Shown here: positions 55,019-64,000 of the stretch, piece after piece | Layout of the letters: every line of letters begins with the position of its first letter | How positions within the stretch are numbered: the first letter of the stretch is position 1 | NCBI GenBank assembly: GCA_026770025.1 | Contig: JAMXDE010000025.1 | Span: forward strand, 248,001-312,000 | Length of the DNA stretch: 64,000 nucleotides | DNA from: Craspedostauros australis | Taxonomy: Eukaryota > Bacillariophyta > Bacillariophyceae > Mastogloiales > Achnanthaceae | Direction of reading: 5' to 3' | Made by a program: the position numbers and the translations under genes | Notes under the pieces: model-generated | The model's input: the letters and a program-made list of their open reading frames with translations, nothing else | Database searches by the model: none | What the model was told of the DNA's origin: nothing

Positions 55019-56110
55019 TTAACCCCGTCGTGGTGTGACCTGCACGTCGATGCGTGCTCTGTCTTCCAGACCCAGGCTGTGCGGCGTCTCGTATCCGGTG
55101 AGGTTCTGTCCGCTGTAGCTGAATTTCAGCAGCTCCTGGTTCATGCCACGGCGCTCGGCGAAGACGGTGAACACAATTCGAAGGGTGCTCTTGTACCTCA
55201 AGGAGAAGTAGGTCTCCTCGCCGCTGGTCTGATCCCTCAGGAAGATGGTGATTGGCTCGTTTCCGTTAGGCGTGGCGGCGGTGTTGGTCTTGGGCGAGGC
55301 CATCGAGCGCGAGGTGCTGTTGACGGCGGTAGACTGCGGGACCATGCCGCGGTGGCTGGGGGATGTGATGGTTCGGCTCCCGGTGACGGATCGGGAGTTG
55401 CTCACGTTGGTGATGGGAGCGTCCTCGACCATCTGGGTGGTGTGGGCGTTGGCCTGGTTGCTGTTGCGTGGTGGGGACATGGTGATCGGCTCACCGGCGA
55501 CGGAGGCGACTGGGAGGCGTCCGCGTGGAGTGTGGCTCACGGCCGGGTTTGGCTCGCTGTGGATTTTGATTGGAGCACTGTGGTTGTCGGCCGGCTGCGG
55601 CGCGGTCTGTCCGTGCGAGTCACCGAAGTCCCAGACCTCCTGGTCGAGATCGTCTCCGTAACGAGCCTGGAAGGCGATCTTGGTGGTCATGATGCGATCG
55701 CGGAGGCCGCCGGCGTCGAGGATGGCATCTGGGTTGTGGCCAATGACGCGTCCGAACAGAAGGAGGCAGTCGTCGGTGTAGTTGAGGTTGTCGAGGAGGT
55801 GCTGCTCCCACATCTGGTGAACGGCGACGGGTGGTGCGAGCTTGAGCTCGTTCCAGTCGTTCATCACGGACTTGAGCTCCATGAACTGACGGTATCCCTT
55901 GAGGACGCGCTTGGCGAAGCTCTCCTTGAATCCGTGCACGCGCATGCAGCGTTCGACGAGGGGCGTGGCTCCGCGGGTTGGACGGGCATCGGCTGGGTTG
56001 TCAGAGATCTTGACCTCCCACCAGTTCTCGATCTTGGACTCCTTGCCGCGCTTGGCGACGGAGGTCTCTGGCAACCAGAGCTCGTTGTTGTTTCCCATGA
56101 CGGAGGCCAT
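55019..56110 (-). CDS. Helical-domain protein with C-terminal SUMO/ubiquitin-like domain
   Basis: 363 residues from the ATG at 56110; the open frame extends further but without family sequence. Residues about 15-140 form a helical, Trp/His-containing domain (NWWEVK, TPLVERCMRVHGFKESFAKRV, HQMWEQHLLDNLNYTDDCLLLF) that I recall in several stramenopile proteins, without a known function. A Ser/Pro/Asn-rich linker follows. Residues 285-363 are a SUMO-like beta-grasp: ITIFLRDQTSGEETYFSL, KSTLRIVFTVFAERRGM, LLKFSYSGQNLTGYETPHSL, LEDRARIDVQV. It ends PRRG without the di-glycine used for conjugation, so the domain is likely a built-in interaction module, as in Rad60/NIP45 proteins, rather than a free modifier. 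Confidence 0.8.
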   Translation of the reverse strand: MASVMGNNNELWLPETSVAKRGKESKIENWWEVKISDNPADARPTRGATPLVERCMRVHGFKESFAKRVLKGYRQFMELKSVMNDWNELKLAPPVAVHQMWEQHLLDNLNYTDDCLLLFGRVIGHNPDAILDAGGLRDRIMTTKIAFQARYGDDLDQEVWDFGDSHGQTAPQPADNHSAPIKIHSEPNPAVSHTPRGRLPVASVAGEPITMSPPRNSNQANAHTTQMVEDAPITNVSNSRSVTGSRTITSPSHRGMVPQSTAVNSTSRSMASPKTNTAATPNGNEPITIFLRDQTSGEETYFSLRYKSTLRIVFTVFAERRGMNQELLKFSYSGQNLTGYETPHSLGLEDRARIDVQVTPRRG

Positions 56111-57329
56111 TGTTGCTGTGGTTTGAGGGTGTGGGGTAGTTAGAGTGTCGTTGAAGTTATTGTGAGTAAATGTGATGGGATTGTTCCTGAATGCGGACAC
56201 GTGCAGAGCGAGGTTGCTGTTGATTGCGTTGTCGTTTTGTGAGCGTCGTTGAGCTGATGTCGACGTCGAGCAGAAGGTGGTCGGTGTGGCTCTTCGATGG
56301 TTGGGCAAGTGCGGTATGCTCGTAAAGGAGAGTATTGCGTTATTGTATTGTGTTGTCTGGTATGGTCACATGCGTGCACTTCCCATGTGACTGGGACGTT
56401 TGCACCTCTCTTGTTGTTGTTAGTGTTTCTGCGCGTGAAGATGTGGAGAGGCGATTTTCCGAATCAGCGATGGTCGGCGAAAACAACCATCGTGAGGTGG
56501 CCTGTCGCACGCAGATAACCACCATATCATTAATTATACCAATACTTGAATAACGTCAATATCCAGTGTCACACATGAAAACGGAGGACATGCTCTACCC
56601 CAATCGCTGAAATGTCACAGGGATGCCATGTTGGTTCGACAGGATCAAACGAGCACGTCCAACCTATTTTCAACCTGTAACTTGCGTAACGCCAATCCAA
56701 CGTAAAGCCGATTTCAAACTCATGCTATATATTGAAGCTAGAGACATTGACCAGAATGTGAATGTCTGGTCTCTTCCTTGCTCCTTCGTTGTTGTCTTGG
56801 CAACCCATGAACATGATATTATGTTTAAGAGTATTATAGAATATGCTACAATTGCTCGTGTAATACAATGTATACTATGAGCGTGTATGTGTAGAAACGA
56901 GGAGATTAGAGTAGAGTCGAGTGGAGTAATGTTGGGCTTGGTTCCTGTGCCGAAGCATCCATTCTTCGCTGCGTCGTATGCTCTCTCCGGAAAGAGAGAA
57001 TAGGAGTAGAGTGCGCGCATGGTTCGTGCAACTCGTATTCAGATCCAATAGGGACGATAGGTGGAAGATGTGGGTACTGGTTAGATGTAGGTGAGGTCTT
57101 GTTGTCGAGTCCTCGGAAGGGCAATCCGTAGCCCAGTGTTGTCTTCTTGAACTCTTCATCTGGGATGGTGTAAGTGCCAACCATATCTCACGTGTCCGGC
57201 CCTAATCTGACAGTCAATGAGCAGGAAGAGACGGCAACACTTCTACTACGCATGTGGAGTATGGTAGGTGCACGTTTGTTGTATAGTATGGTATTCAGAG
57301 TTTGTTTGTTTATTACAGAGCTTGCGTGA
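56111..57329. other. Spacer between SUMO-like gene and ribosomal protein gene
   Basis: About 1.2 kb, both flanking genes on the minus strand. The left part should be the promoter of the SUMO-like gene and the right part the 3' UTR of the ribosomal gene. It contains the small candidate listed separately at 56906-57184 and is otherwise AT-rich without features. Confidence 0.4.
56906..57184 (-). CDS. Possible 92-residue protein, unassigned
   Basis: It begins MVGTYTIPDEEFKKTTLGYG and is followed by a Pro/Ser/His-rich tail. The first 25 residues look coding-like. There is no domain or signal peptide. It may be a short gene, a first exon, or chance frame in the 3' flank of the ribosomal protein gene 150 bp upstream. 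Confidence 0.25.
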   Translation of the reverse strand: MVGTYTIPDEEFKKTTLGYGLPFRGLDNKTSPTSNQYPHLPPIVPIGSEYELHEPCAHSTPILSFRREHTTQRRMDASAQEPSPTLLHSTLL

Positions 57330-58363
57330 TTAACGGTTACTCTTGGAAACACGTTCAATCTCATCCTTCTTCTTGATGGCGTAAGAGTTTGATGATCCAC
57401 GGGCGGCATTGATGAGCTCCTCGGCCAGACACTCTCCCATTGTCTTGAGGTTGCGGAAGGAGGCCTCACGGGCGCCAGTGGCGAGGAGGAAGAGGGCGTA
57501 GTTGACACGTCGGAATGGCGACATATCGACGGCCTGGCGTCTGACGACACCGGCTCCTCCCACTCGTGTGGAATCTTCGCGTGGTCCGGAGTTGATGATG
57601 GCATCGACGATGACCTGGATTGGGTTCTGGTCAGTGAGGAGGTGGATGATTTCGAGAGTGTGCTGAACGATTCGGCACGCCTGCAGCTTCTTTCCGTTGT
57701 TGCGTCCCTTCTTCATGAGGCAGCACACAAGTCGCTCGACGATTGGGCACGATGCCTTGCGGAATCGCTTCATTTGGTATCGTCCAGCGGTGTGTGGGAG
57801 GTAGACGGCATGGTCACCCTTGCAGGCAATGTAGTCCTGTGGTTGTAACGATTCAGAGCAGCCATGAATTCATTCAGTGCGGTAGCGAAGTGATGGAAGA
57901 AAGCAACCCGAGTTGATCCATTCGTTCCATCAGCGATTCGTCCAGTGTGCGGAAACGATGATTGAGGCAAGGAGATATGATGATGTGAGAAGGTCTGTGT
58001 GCATCACATTTGCGGGTTGCTGTCTTCACTGTTGGCGTCCGTCCGTCCATGCATGTGGTTCACCGTGTTGATCGATCTCCAGCCAGTTCCGCTTGTTGCC
58101 GATCTCCTCTCCTTCCAACGCACACCACTCAACCAACCGCATCTTCATGTGCTCGCACGTACCTCAAGGGAGATATCGCGGACCTCAATGTCATCGAAGG
58201 ACCACTTTCCGAAGAGCTTGACCTCGGTGGCACCGCCGACAGCGGCAAATTCCTCCTCTTCGGCTTCCTCTTCCTCGGCGGCCTCCTCTTCTTCTTCCTC
58301 CGCCTCCTCGGCTTCTGGCTCCTCTGGGGCTGGTTCAGCGATTGGTTCTTCAACGTCGGCCAT
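57330..58363 (-). CDS. RPS5: Cytosolic small-subunit ribosomal protein uS7 (RPS5), two exons
   Basis: Exons are 58363-58163 and 57836-57330, with a 326-bp GT-AG intron (gtacgt...cag), giving 235 residues. The splice joins DISLE to [20 protein letters not shown]. The conserved core is unmistakable: [69 protein letters not shown] and the C-terminal [13 protein letters not shown]. uS7 binds the 3' major domain of 18S rRNA in the 40S head, at the E site. The N-terminal 40 residues are almost all Glu, Ala and Pro, an acidic extension longer than in animal RPS5 (about 204 residues). The intron position, early in the coding sequence, is typical of ribosomal protein genes. Confidence 0.97.
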
Positions 58364-59116
58364 GGTGGAAATTTTTCGTTTGCTTCGTGAGTGGCGGTTG
58401 GACTACGAGTGCTACAGCGATCGGATGATGATGATTGCTGGCGGCTGGGTGATGTTGTTGCTGGTGGTGGTACTGTTGTTGCGGTTGCCAGTGGAGGGGG
58501 ATTTTCCAGATGCAGCCAAGGCTACCGCTGTTGCCGCGATCCGCCATCGTGATTCTTGTTGCAACTTGTTGTTGGTGCCTGCTACCACTTACTACGTTTT
58601 CTCGTCGTGAACAGCAACAACAACGCGGTTTGCTGTGATCAACAGTCTGTACGCATGTCCCATTATTGTTCGAAGGAATCAAACTAGCAGCACGACCGCC
58701 TCGATCGACTTTGGGTCGCGCGACTCGAGAATTCCATTCGTCGTGAATTGGTCAGAGCTTTGTTGTCGTTCTCGTGTCGTTCCTTGACGTCAGCACAGAG
58801 GACGTCACATTGTCGACGACGCGTCCAAAGATTCTGTTGCGGATTGCTCACGTGGTTGTGTTCCTGTTGTTCTCACTTTTCATCCTCGTTGTTCTTTGCC
58901 GACATTGTGCTGAGCATCGCACACGGAACACGACAAGGAGAGTATCTGTTGGAGTGCATCCTGTTCTATGTTTGCATAGTCGTACGCATACGATACTTGA
59001 CAAGCACCTGTGCGAACAAGAGAGGAGCAGATCAGATCAAATCAGACCACAACATAGCACGACACAGTTGAGCAGACCAGAGCAGCACAGAAACGGGCAC
59101 GCAGAAAACGGGCACG
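58364..59116. promoter_or_regulatory. Shared upstream region of divergent RPS5 and Mpv17-ACT genes
   Basis: About 750 bp between two divergent starts. It probably contains both promoters. I cannot pick out a defined element, and short frames here (for example 58010-58390 plus) are shadows or chance. Confidence 0.45.
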
Positions 59117-60666
59117 ATGACATCCACATTCGGACGCGCCGCATCGTCGTTCTGGTCGAGGAGCAAGGCCATGCCTGTGAAGTACCCGTTCGCCTTTGGA
59201 GTGATAATCTCCGGCTTCAAGACCTCCTTCTCCGATCTGCTGGTGCAGAAGGTCGTGGAGCAGCGCAAGGAGGTGGACTGGAAGCGCAACGCCGCGTTTG
59301 CCACGTTCGGCTTCGTCTACTTGGGCGGCGTGCAGTACAGCCTCTACGTTCCCATCTTCGGTCGCCTCTTCCCGCATGCTGCGAAATTCGCCAAGCTGCC
59401 TCTCGTGGACAAGCTCAAGGACACCAAGGGCATGATCCAGCTCGTCGCGCAGGTCTTCCTCGACCAGTGCGTGCACCACCCCTTGATGTACTTCCCGGCC
59501 TTCTACATCACGCGCGAGATGGTCATGTCCAATCCCAGCAACCCGCCCGACATCAAGAAGGTCCTGACGGACTACTTCACCGTCAACATCCGTGAGGATC
59601 TCATAGCCCTGTGGAAGATCTGGGTCCCGGCCACTTGCCTTAATTTCGCCTTCATGCCGATGCACATGCGCATCCCCTTCACCGCCGGCGTCTCGCTGCT
59701 GTGGACCTGCGTGCTGTCGGCCATGCGCGGTGGAGACGTCGTGCACGCCGACGACTTGGCCATGGGTGCCGTCACGGGTTCCACCCTCTCACTCATGCGC
59801 GAAGGTCTCGACGAAAATTTCAACAACACGCCCGTGGAGATGGATCACAACATGGCCCATTTCAACGTCTCGGCCGTCGGCAAGGACCGCGCGGGCATCG
59901 TGGCAGGATTGACACAGCACATCGCGCGCGACGGGGGCAACATCACGCATTCCAAGATGGTGCGGCTGGGGGAAGAATTCATCATCCAGATGCACGTCGC
60001 CATACCGCCGGAGAAGAAGCACGTCATTCAGAGCAATTTGCAACGGCGCAAGACCATCAGCCACGAGATGGACATTCATGTCACGGAGCTGAGACGGCGG
60101 GAGTATGACGCGCATCCGACCAAGAAGGCCGTCATGGGGATGGTCATCAATTGTATCGGTGAAGATCGGTGAGTTTGTGTCTATTATTTTCGTGCGTTGC
60201 AGCAGCGTGCTGTCTACTGTCTACTGCCTGCTATGTATTGCTGGTATGTGGAAGAGAGCGTCGACTTTCCACAAGTCCTGGTACTCCACCATTTTCGTAC
60301 TTGCCATGCTTTGCTTCACGCGCACTCACCCCGCTTGCAACATATTATCCCTCGTCAACGTCAATCCCAATGTAACCATCAACTGCGTAACATGCACACA
60401 ACAACAGCCCTGGCATGCTCGCCGCCATTTCCGAACGCATCGCAAACAACGGAATGAGCTTCGAGGAATTGAGCACGGAGCTGCGTTGGAATCAGAAGAC
60501 GAAGAAGCGTGAATTCTTCGTGAAGGCCATGGTATCATCGACCTCCATCCAGGCAGGCGACACAGAAGTCTTCGATGAATTGGTGAAGGAGATCAGCAAG
60601 CTGAAGGAGGAGCTGGATTTATCCACGTTGGATATCCGTGTGCACATGCGTCAGGAAATAGAATGA
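59117..60666 (+). CDS. Mpv17/PMP22-family membrane protein fused to two ACT domains; two exons
   Basis: Exons are 59117-60168 and 60408-60666 (gtgagt...cag, 239-bp intron), giving 436 residues. Residues about 20-206 are an Mpv17-type four-helix membrane domain: FGVIISGFKTSFSDLLVQK, DWKRNAAFATFGFVYLGGVQ, VFLDQCVHHPLMYFPAFY, LWKIWVPATCLNFAFMP and FTAGVSLLWTCVLSAMRGG. An ACT domain follows at about 247-322 (HFNVSAVGKDRAGIVAGL, EEFIIQMHVAIP) and a second at about 338-430 (VINCIGEDRPGMLAAISERI, REFFVKAMVSS), split by the intron. Mpv17 proteins sit in mitochondrial, peroxisomal or plastid membranes and form channels. Tandem ACT domains usually bind amino acids or similar ligands, as in GcvR. A ligand-gated membrane channel or carrier is the inferred role. 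Confidence 0.88.
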
Positions 60667-60861
60667 AGCCCGTACTCGACGGAGAGAGGAGAAGAGGCAA
60701 TCGATCAATCAAATAATCAACGCGTAAAATAACATTTGATTATCACCCCACATGCTCATGCAACGGTCAACGACAAACTGCATCTCATTCATTGTGAAGT
60801 AAAAATCGTTCTAATAGAATAGAATATGATAGATTGAGGTACTCAACTCGATGTTACGCAA

Positions 60862-63800
60862 TTAAGAATTCCCTGCCGGCAACCGACCCAAAAAGATCGA
60901 TTCCACCACCGCCTCCGCGGATCCACGCCGCCGCAAGGCCTGCAACAGGTCGTCGCGGTTATGCTGCGGGAACATGTCGACCAGATTCTCCATCGCCAAA
61001 GCTTCTTGTTCCGGCGTCATGGAATGCAGGAACAGCAACCGTCGCAGGATGGAAGGCTGTTGCTGCACCGGTTCGGCTGGTTCCGGCGGTGCGGCAGCTT
61101 GCGGCGACCGACGGATGACTTCAAAGGAGAAGGACGGAATCGGTATCCACGATGGCAATATGCCTTCCGTGGACAATCGGAACAGCGCTTGATCGCCAGC
61201 CACCGGCGGTGCAGCAGCCGCAAGATTGTTTGCGGCCGTGTTGTCGTCGACCGCATTGATGTTTGCGCCGGGTGTCAGGGACCGGTCATTCGTGGCGGGA
61301 GTCGCCGCCTGAGATGGAACTACACCCGCGCGCTCCAGGTTGATGGCTTGCGCTGCGATAGCTGCTGCTGGTGGCGGTTGCACGACTGTCATCTCCTTGG
61401 TCTTGGTCTGATGCAGATTGGTGCGACACAGCGGGCATCGGGCATGTTCCAAAGACGGCGCTCGTTCCACGACTTGTCGCAAACACGTGGCATGCACGAG
61501 GTGTCCGCACCGCGGCAACACCTTGATGGTACGGCCCTGCACGACCATGCTGCCGAGGCAGATGCAGCAGACATCGCCATCGAGATCGGAGCTGGTGGCC
61601 GTGGGGAAGAGACGTTGGATGGCGGACGCCATGGCGCGCACGTGCTGCCACTGTGAGATCTGCTGCAGGGCCCCCGTGATGGCGGAATGGATATGAATCG
61701 CGAGGAGGCCATCCGTCAGGGTCCATTGCACGCCGCGGATGGACCAGATGTGCAGGAAGTGCATGAAGGTGATGCAATGGCCGATGAGCTGGCAACCGAA
61801 CAGCATGGTCTCGAGCCATTGCAGACGTCGCGCGTGCGCCACCTCTAGCATCTCCAGGCGCTGGTCGAGTTCCACATCGCGCTGTTGTTGCTGCTGCTTG
61901 AGCTGCTGCTCCTCCAGCGCGGTGATCTGCTGCGATTGCTGCAAATCCCACACGGTGCGCACGTGCTGCAGCGCCTGCTGGATGACCTCGGCCGCCAGCA
62001 ACAGGCATTCGCCGCACAACCAGATGGCCATGTTCCAGCCGCGCGTCGGGACGACGACAGCGATGCAGGTTGCAGCCGCGACGGCATTACAAATGAGGAT
62101 GCATGCCAGCAATCCCAGGATGCCGTTGGAGGCTGGGTTGGTGGATCGTAGCCACGGGATGGGGTTCTCCGATGATGCATCATCGTGTTCGTCGTTTGCG
62201 GTGCCGCGACGCGACACGACAAGGCGCTGCTGCTGTATGGACTGCGAATCTGAATGCTGCATGCGGGTGGTCGCCGCAGCGCTGAGGATGTTCCAGGATC
62301 GGAAGCACGCGATGCACGTGTACCATGCCAAGATGCAAAGCCAGTTGAGCATGTCCTGTTGGCCTTCCGTCCAGATGGATTTTGTTGCTGCCACAGCTCC
62401 CGGGATGAGTATTCGGGATGTGAGGAAGAGCTTGAAGAGGATGTATCCTCCGATGCGTTCGCGCGCTGCGGTCGTGACGTTGACGGTGGTCGTCGAAGAG
62501 AGGAACCGAGAGGCGATGGCAATGTGGGCGACGTACGTCCACGCGAACATGCAATGCAAGACACAACCCAGACGCAACGCGTTTCCGATGACTTTGTGCG
62601 CCAGCATGAGAAGCATAGTTGCGAATGTGTGTTGCGAGCGAGAGGCGTTGCTGCTGGCTCTGCCAAGTTTGGATTGTACCCAATCCGCGATGCATGGATC
62701 AATCCAAGACGACTGCTGGAACAGAATGATGTGCGATCCGTCAGATGATGGCATGGAAAAGAAGGAGGCCGTCCTCGTTTTGATCTTTGGTTCGTCGTCG
62801 TTCTGCATTCGCGCTGGTTTTGGTTGGATGTCAAAGATGACGGCATCGTCGACATCGCTGGGCGGGATCATGGTGGCGGGCTTGGCTTGCAGGGAGGCGA
62901 AGAAGCGTTTGATGCCGTTGGGCCATCTTGGTTGCTGTTCTCCTGTCGTTGACTGCTGCTGCTGCTTGCGCTTCGTGTCATCGATTGGAGAGGGTTTTTG
63001 CTCCAGGTTGCCGTGACCTGGCAATCCAAAGGCGAAGGTGTAGACATCTTCCAAGGCCCGAACGACGAAGTGATTGGACCGTCCAGAGTTGGAATCCGTT
63101 GGTTCCTGGACCTGCGGGATCGATTGTTCGGGCTTGTTCTTGTTGTTGTCGGTCGCTGCTTTGTGTTCCTTCTGCGCTCCCAACCAAGCCGATTGGGCAA
63201 TGAGTTGCGGAAGCAGTTTGTGCTCCACCGTCTTGGGCGAGTTGATTTCCATGGAGAATGAAAAGAGCGACGATTTGTGATGAAAGATGTTGGTTCTGGC
63301 GGTTGCGTTGAGCGTTTCCACCTGGATGGGTGCCATGAGGATGGCCACGAGAGCCAGCAGACCAGAGATGATGCAGTAGACCTGACTGCCTGAGATGGAG
63401 GCGCCCCGGTGGTTGGGACGTTGGTGTGGCAGTAAAATAGATTCCGATTCGTCCAGTTGCGGATGCTGCGGTTGCCCGGTTGGTGGTGATCGTGTTGCAT
63501 TTTGCTGTTGTTGCTGCTGCTGCTGCTGCTGTTGATCGTTGTTGTTTGTGTAGGCGTCACTGCCTGCTTCCATTTCAGGTTGATTGGTGGTTGCCTGTGC
63601 AGGTGTATGGGTGGCACCGGATGCATTGGTAGACGCAACAGTGGCTGTTGGAAGCGATTGCTCGACATGATCAGGATCGTCGCTCATTCTCGCCATTGTT
63701 GCATCGTCAGATGGACGCGTGGTTGTTGCGGCAACACGATTGATGTTGCTGGGACTGAGACGCACTTGTTGATGCGTGGCGTCGTGATCAAACTCATGTC

Positions 63801-63981
63801 CATGACTGTGACGACGGCTGTACTCATGCGTACGCGGTTGGGCATCCGCAAAGGCGAGCGAGGAAGACGGGTCCAAGGAGCGGATGCGGTGCACCAGCGG
63901 TCTGGATGGAATGCCGGTCGTTGTGTGTTCCTGCGATGCAGTTCGGGAATCCTCGGTGGGTGCTGGCGAAGGCGAAGCCAT
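60862..63981 (-). CDS. gp78/AMFR-like polytopic RING-CUE ubiquitin ligase
   Basis: 1039 residues; the start at 63981 lies 19 bp from the window end. The first 190 residues are low-complexity with a poly-Gln run. A TM follows at about residues 197-217 (VYCIISGLLALVAILMAP). Several further hydrophobic segments lie between about 455 and 790 (LGCVLHCMFAWTYVAHIAI, ILGLLACILICNAVAAATCI, LFGCQLIGHCITFMHFLHIW). A RING-H2 finger at about 800-850 reads CCICLG, PRCGHLVHATCL and CPLC. The C-terminus at about 984-1030 is a CUE ubiquitin-binding domain (MENLVDMFPQHNRDDLL, GSAEAVVESI). Multi-TM, RING then CUE is the order of gp78/AMFR, an ER-membrane E3 of ER-associated degradation. ER location and ERAD function are inferred from that. 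A C-terminal VIM p97-binding motif is not obvious. Confidence 0.85.
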   Translation of the reverse strand: MASPSPAPTEDSRTASQEHTTTGIPSRPLVHRIRSLDPSSSLAFADAQPRTHEYSRRHSHGHEFDHDATHQQVRLSPSNINRVAATTTRPSDDATMARMSDDPDHVEQSLPTATVASTNASGATHTPAQATTNQPEMEAGSDAYTNNNDQQQQQQQQQQQNATRSPPTGQPQHPQLDESESILLPHQRPNHRGASISGSQVYCIISGLLALVAILMAPIQVETLNATARTNIFHHKSSLFSFSMEINSPKTVEHKLLPQLIAQSAWLGAQKEHKAATDNNKNKPEQSIPQVQEPTDSNSGRSNHFVVRALEDVYTFAFGLPGHGNLEQKPSPIDDTKRKQQQQSTTGEQQPRWPNGIKRFFASLQAKPATMIPPSDVDDAVIFDIQPKPARMQNDDEPKIKTRTASFFSMPSSDGSHIILFQQSSWIDPCIADWVQSKLGRASSNASRSQHTFATMLLMLAHKVIGNALRLGCVLHCMFAWTYVAHIAIASRFLSSTTTVNVTTAARERIGGYILFKLFLTSRILIPGAVAATKSIWTEGQQDMLNWLCILAWYTCIACFRSWNILSAAATTRMQHSDSQSIQQQRLVVSRRGTANDEHDDASSENPIPWLRSTNPASNGILGLLACILICNAVAAATCIAVVVPTRGWNMAIWLCGECLLLAAEVIQQALQHVRTVWDLQQSQQITALEEQQLKQQQQQRDVELDQRLEMLEVAHARRLQWLETMLFGCQLIGHCITFMHFLHIWSIRGVQWTLTDGLLAIHIHSAITGALQQISQWQHVRAMASAIQRLFPTATSSDLDGDVCCICLGSMVVQGRTIKVLPRCGHLVHATCLRQVVERAPSLEHARCPLCRTNLHQTKTKEMTVVQPPPAAAIAAQAINLERAGVVPSQAATPATNDRSLTPGANINAVDDNTAANNLAAAAPPVAGDQALFRLSTEGILPSWIPIPSFSFEVIRRSPQAAAPPEPAEPVQQQPSILRRLLFLHSMTPEQEALAMENLVDMFPQHNRDDLLQALRRRGSAEAVVESIFLGRLPAGNS

Positions 63982-64000
63982 GTTGCTGTTGCTGCTGTCG

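Overview
The window is nuclear DNA of a photosynthetic stramenopile, most likely a diatom. Four lines of evidence support this. Several N-termini carry a signal peptide followed by an ASAFAP-like plastid transit motif (GAPDH, chloroplast FtsY, a phosphoglycolate-phosphatase-like enzyme). The GAPDH is of the plastid GapC1 type. Secreted proteins carry PT-repeat stalks and R-x-L/M-Q or RxL sites. Genes are intron-poor, with short GT-AG introns. I cannot name the species.

Layout. 1-1691 is a broken ankyrin-BTB gene that continues off the left edge. 3934-9285 encodes a very large secreted, modular cysteine protein. 10-17.5 kb holds a DTW-domain tRNA-modifying enzyme, a small SHOCT-like membrane protein, an AlkB-like dioxygenase, a radical-SAM-fold protein without cluster cysteines and an RBBP9-type hydrolase. 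About 17.5-21.8 kb has no convincing gene. 21.8-30.3 kb holds a tubby/LURP-one-like protein, a questin-oxidase-like protein, a plastid HAD phosphatase and an 80-kDa orphan. 30.9-34.8 kb has two convergent plastid genes, GapC1 (2 exons) and cpFtsY (3 exons). 35.7-40.2 kb carries four nearly identical tRNA-Glu(CUC) genes with shared flanks in otherwise gene-poor DNA. 41.6-48.9 kb holds a tandem pair of paralogous type-I membrane proteins with Gly/Asn-rich ectodomains. 50.8-64 kb is a dense housekeeping and regulatory block: a KIX/Med15-like coactivator, an MSS51-C-like protein, a SUMO-like-domain protein, ribosomal protein uS7, an Mpv17-ACT-ACT fusion and a gp78/AMFR-like membrane ubiquitin ligase.

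The coding logic is eukaryotic and the genes are separately transcribed. Linked function is plausible only in places: the tandem membrane paralogs, and the shared RxL-type processing sites in the three secreted or surface proteins. Splice junctions were placed by reading frame, GT-AG boundaries and family continuity. All multi-exon models close in frame. The most novel items are the modular secreted protein with eleven candidate processing sites, the paralogous surface pair with a conserved 9-cysteine pattern, the Mpv17-ACT-ACT fusion, the cysteine-less radical-SAM relative, and the tRNA-Glu cluster with conserved upstream elements.
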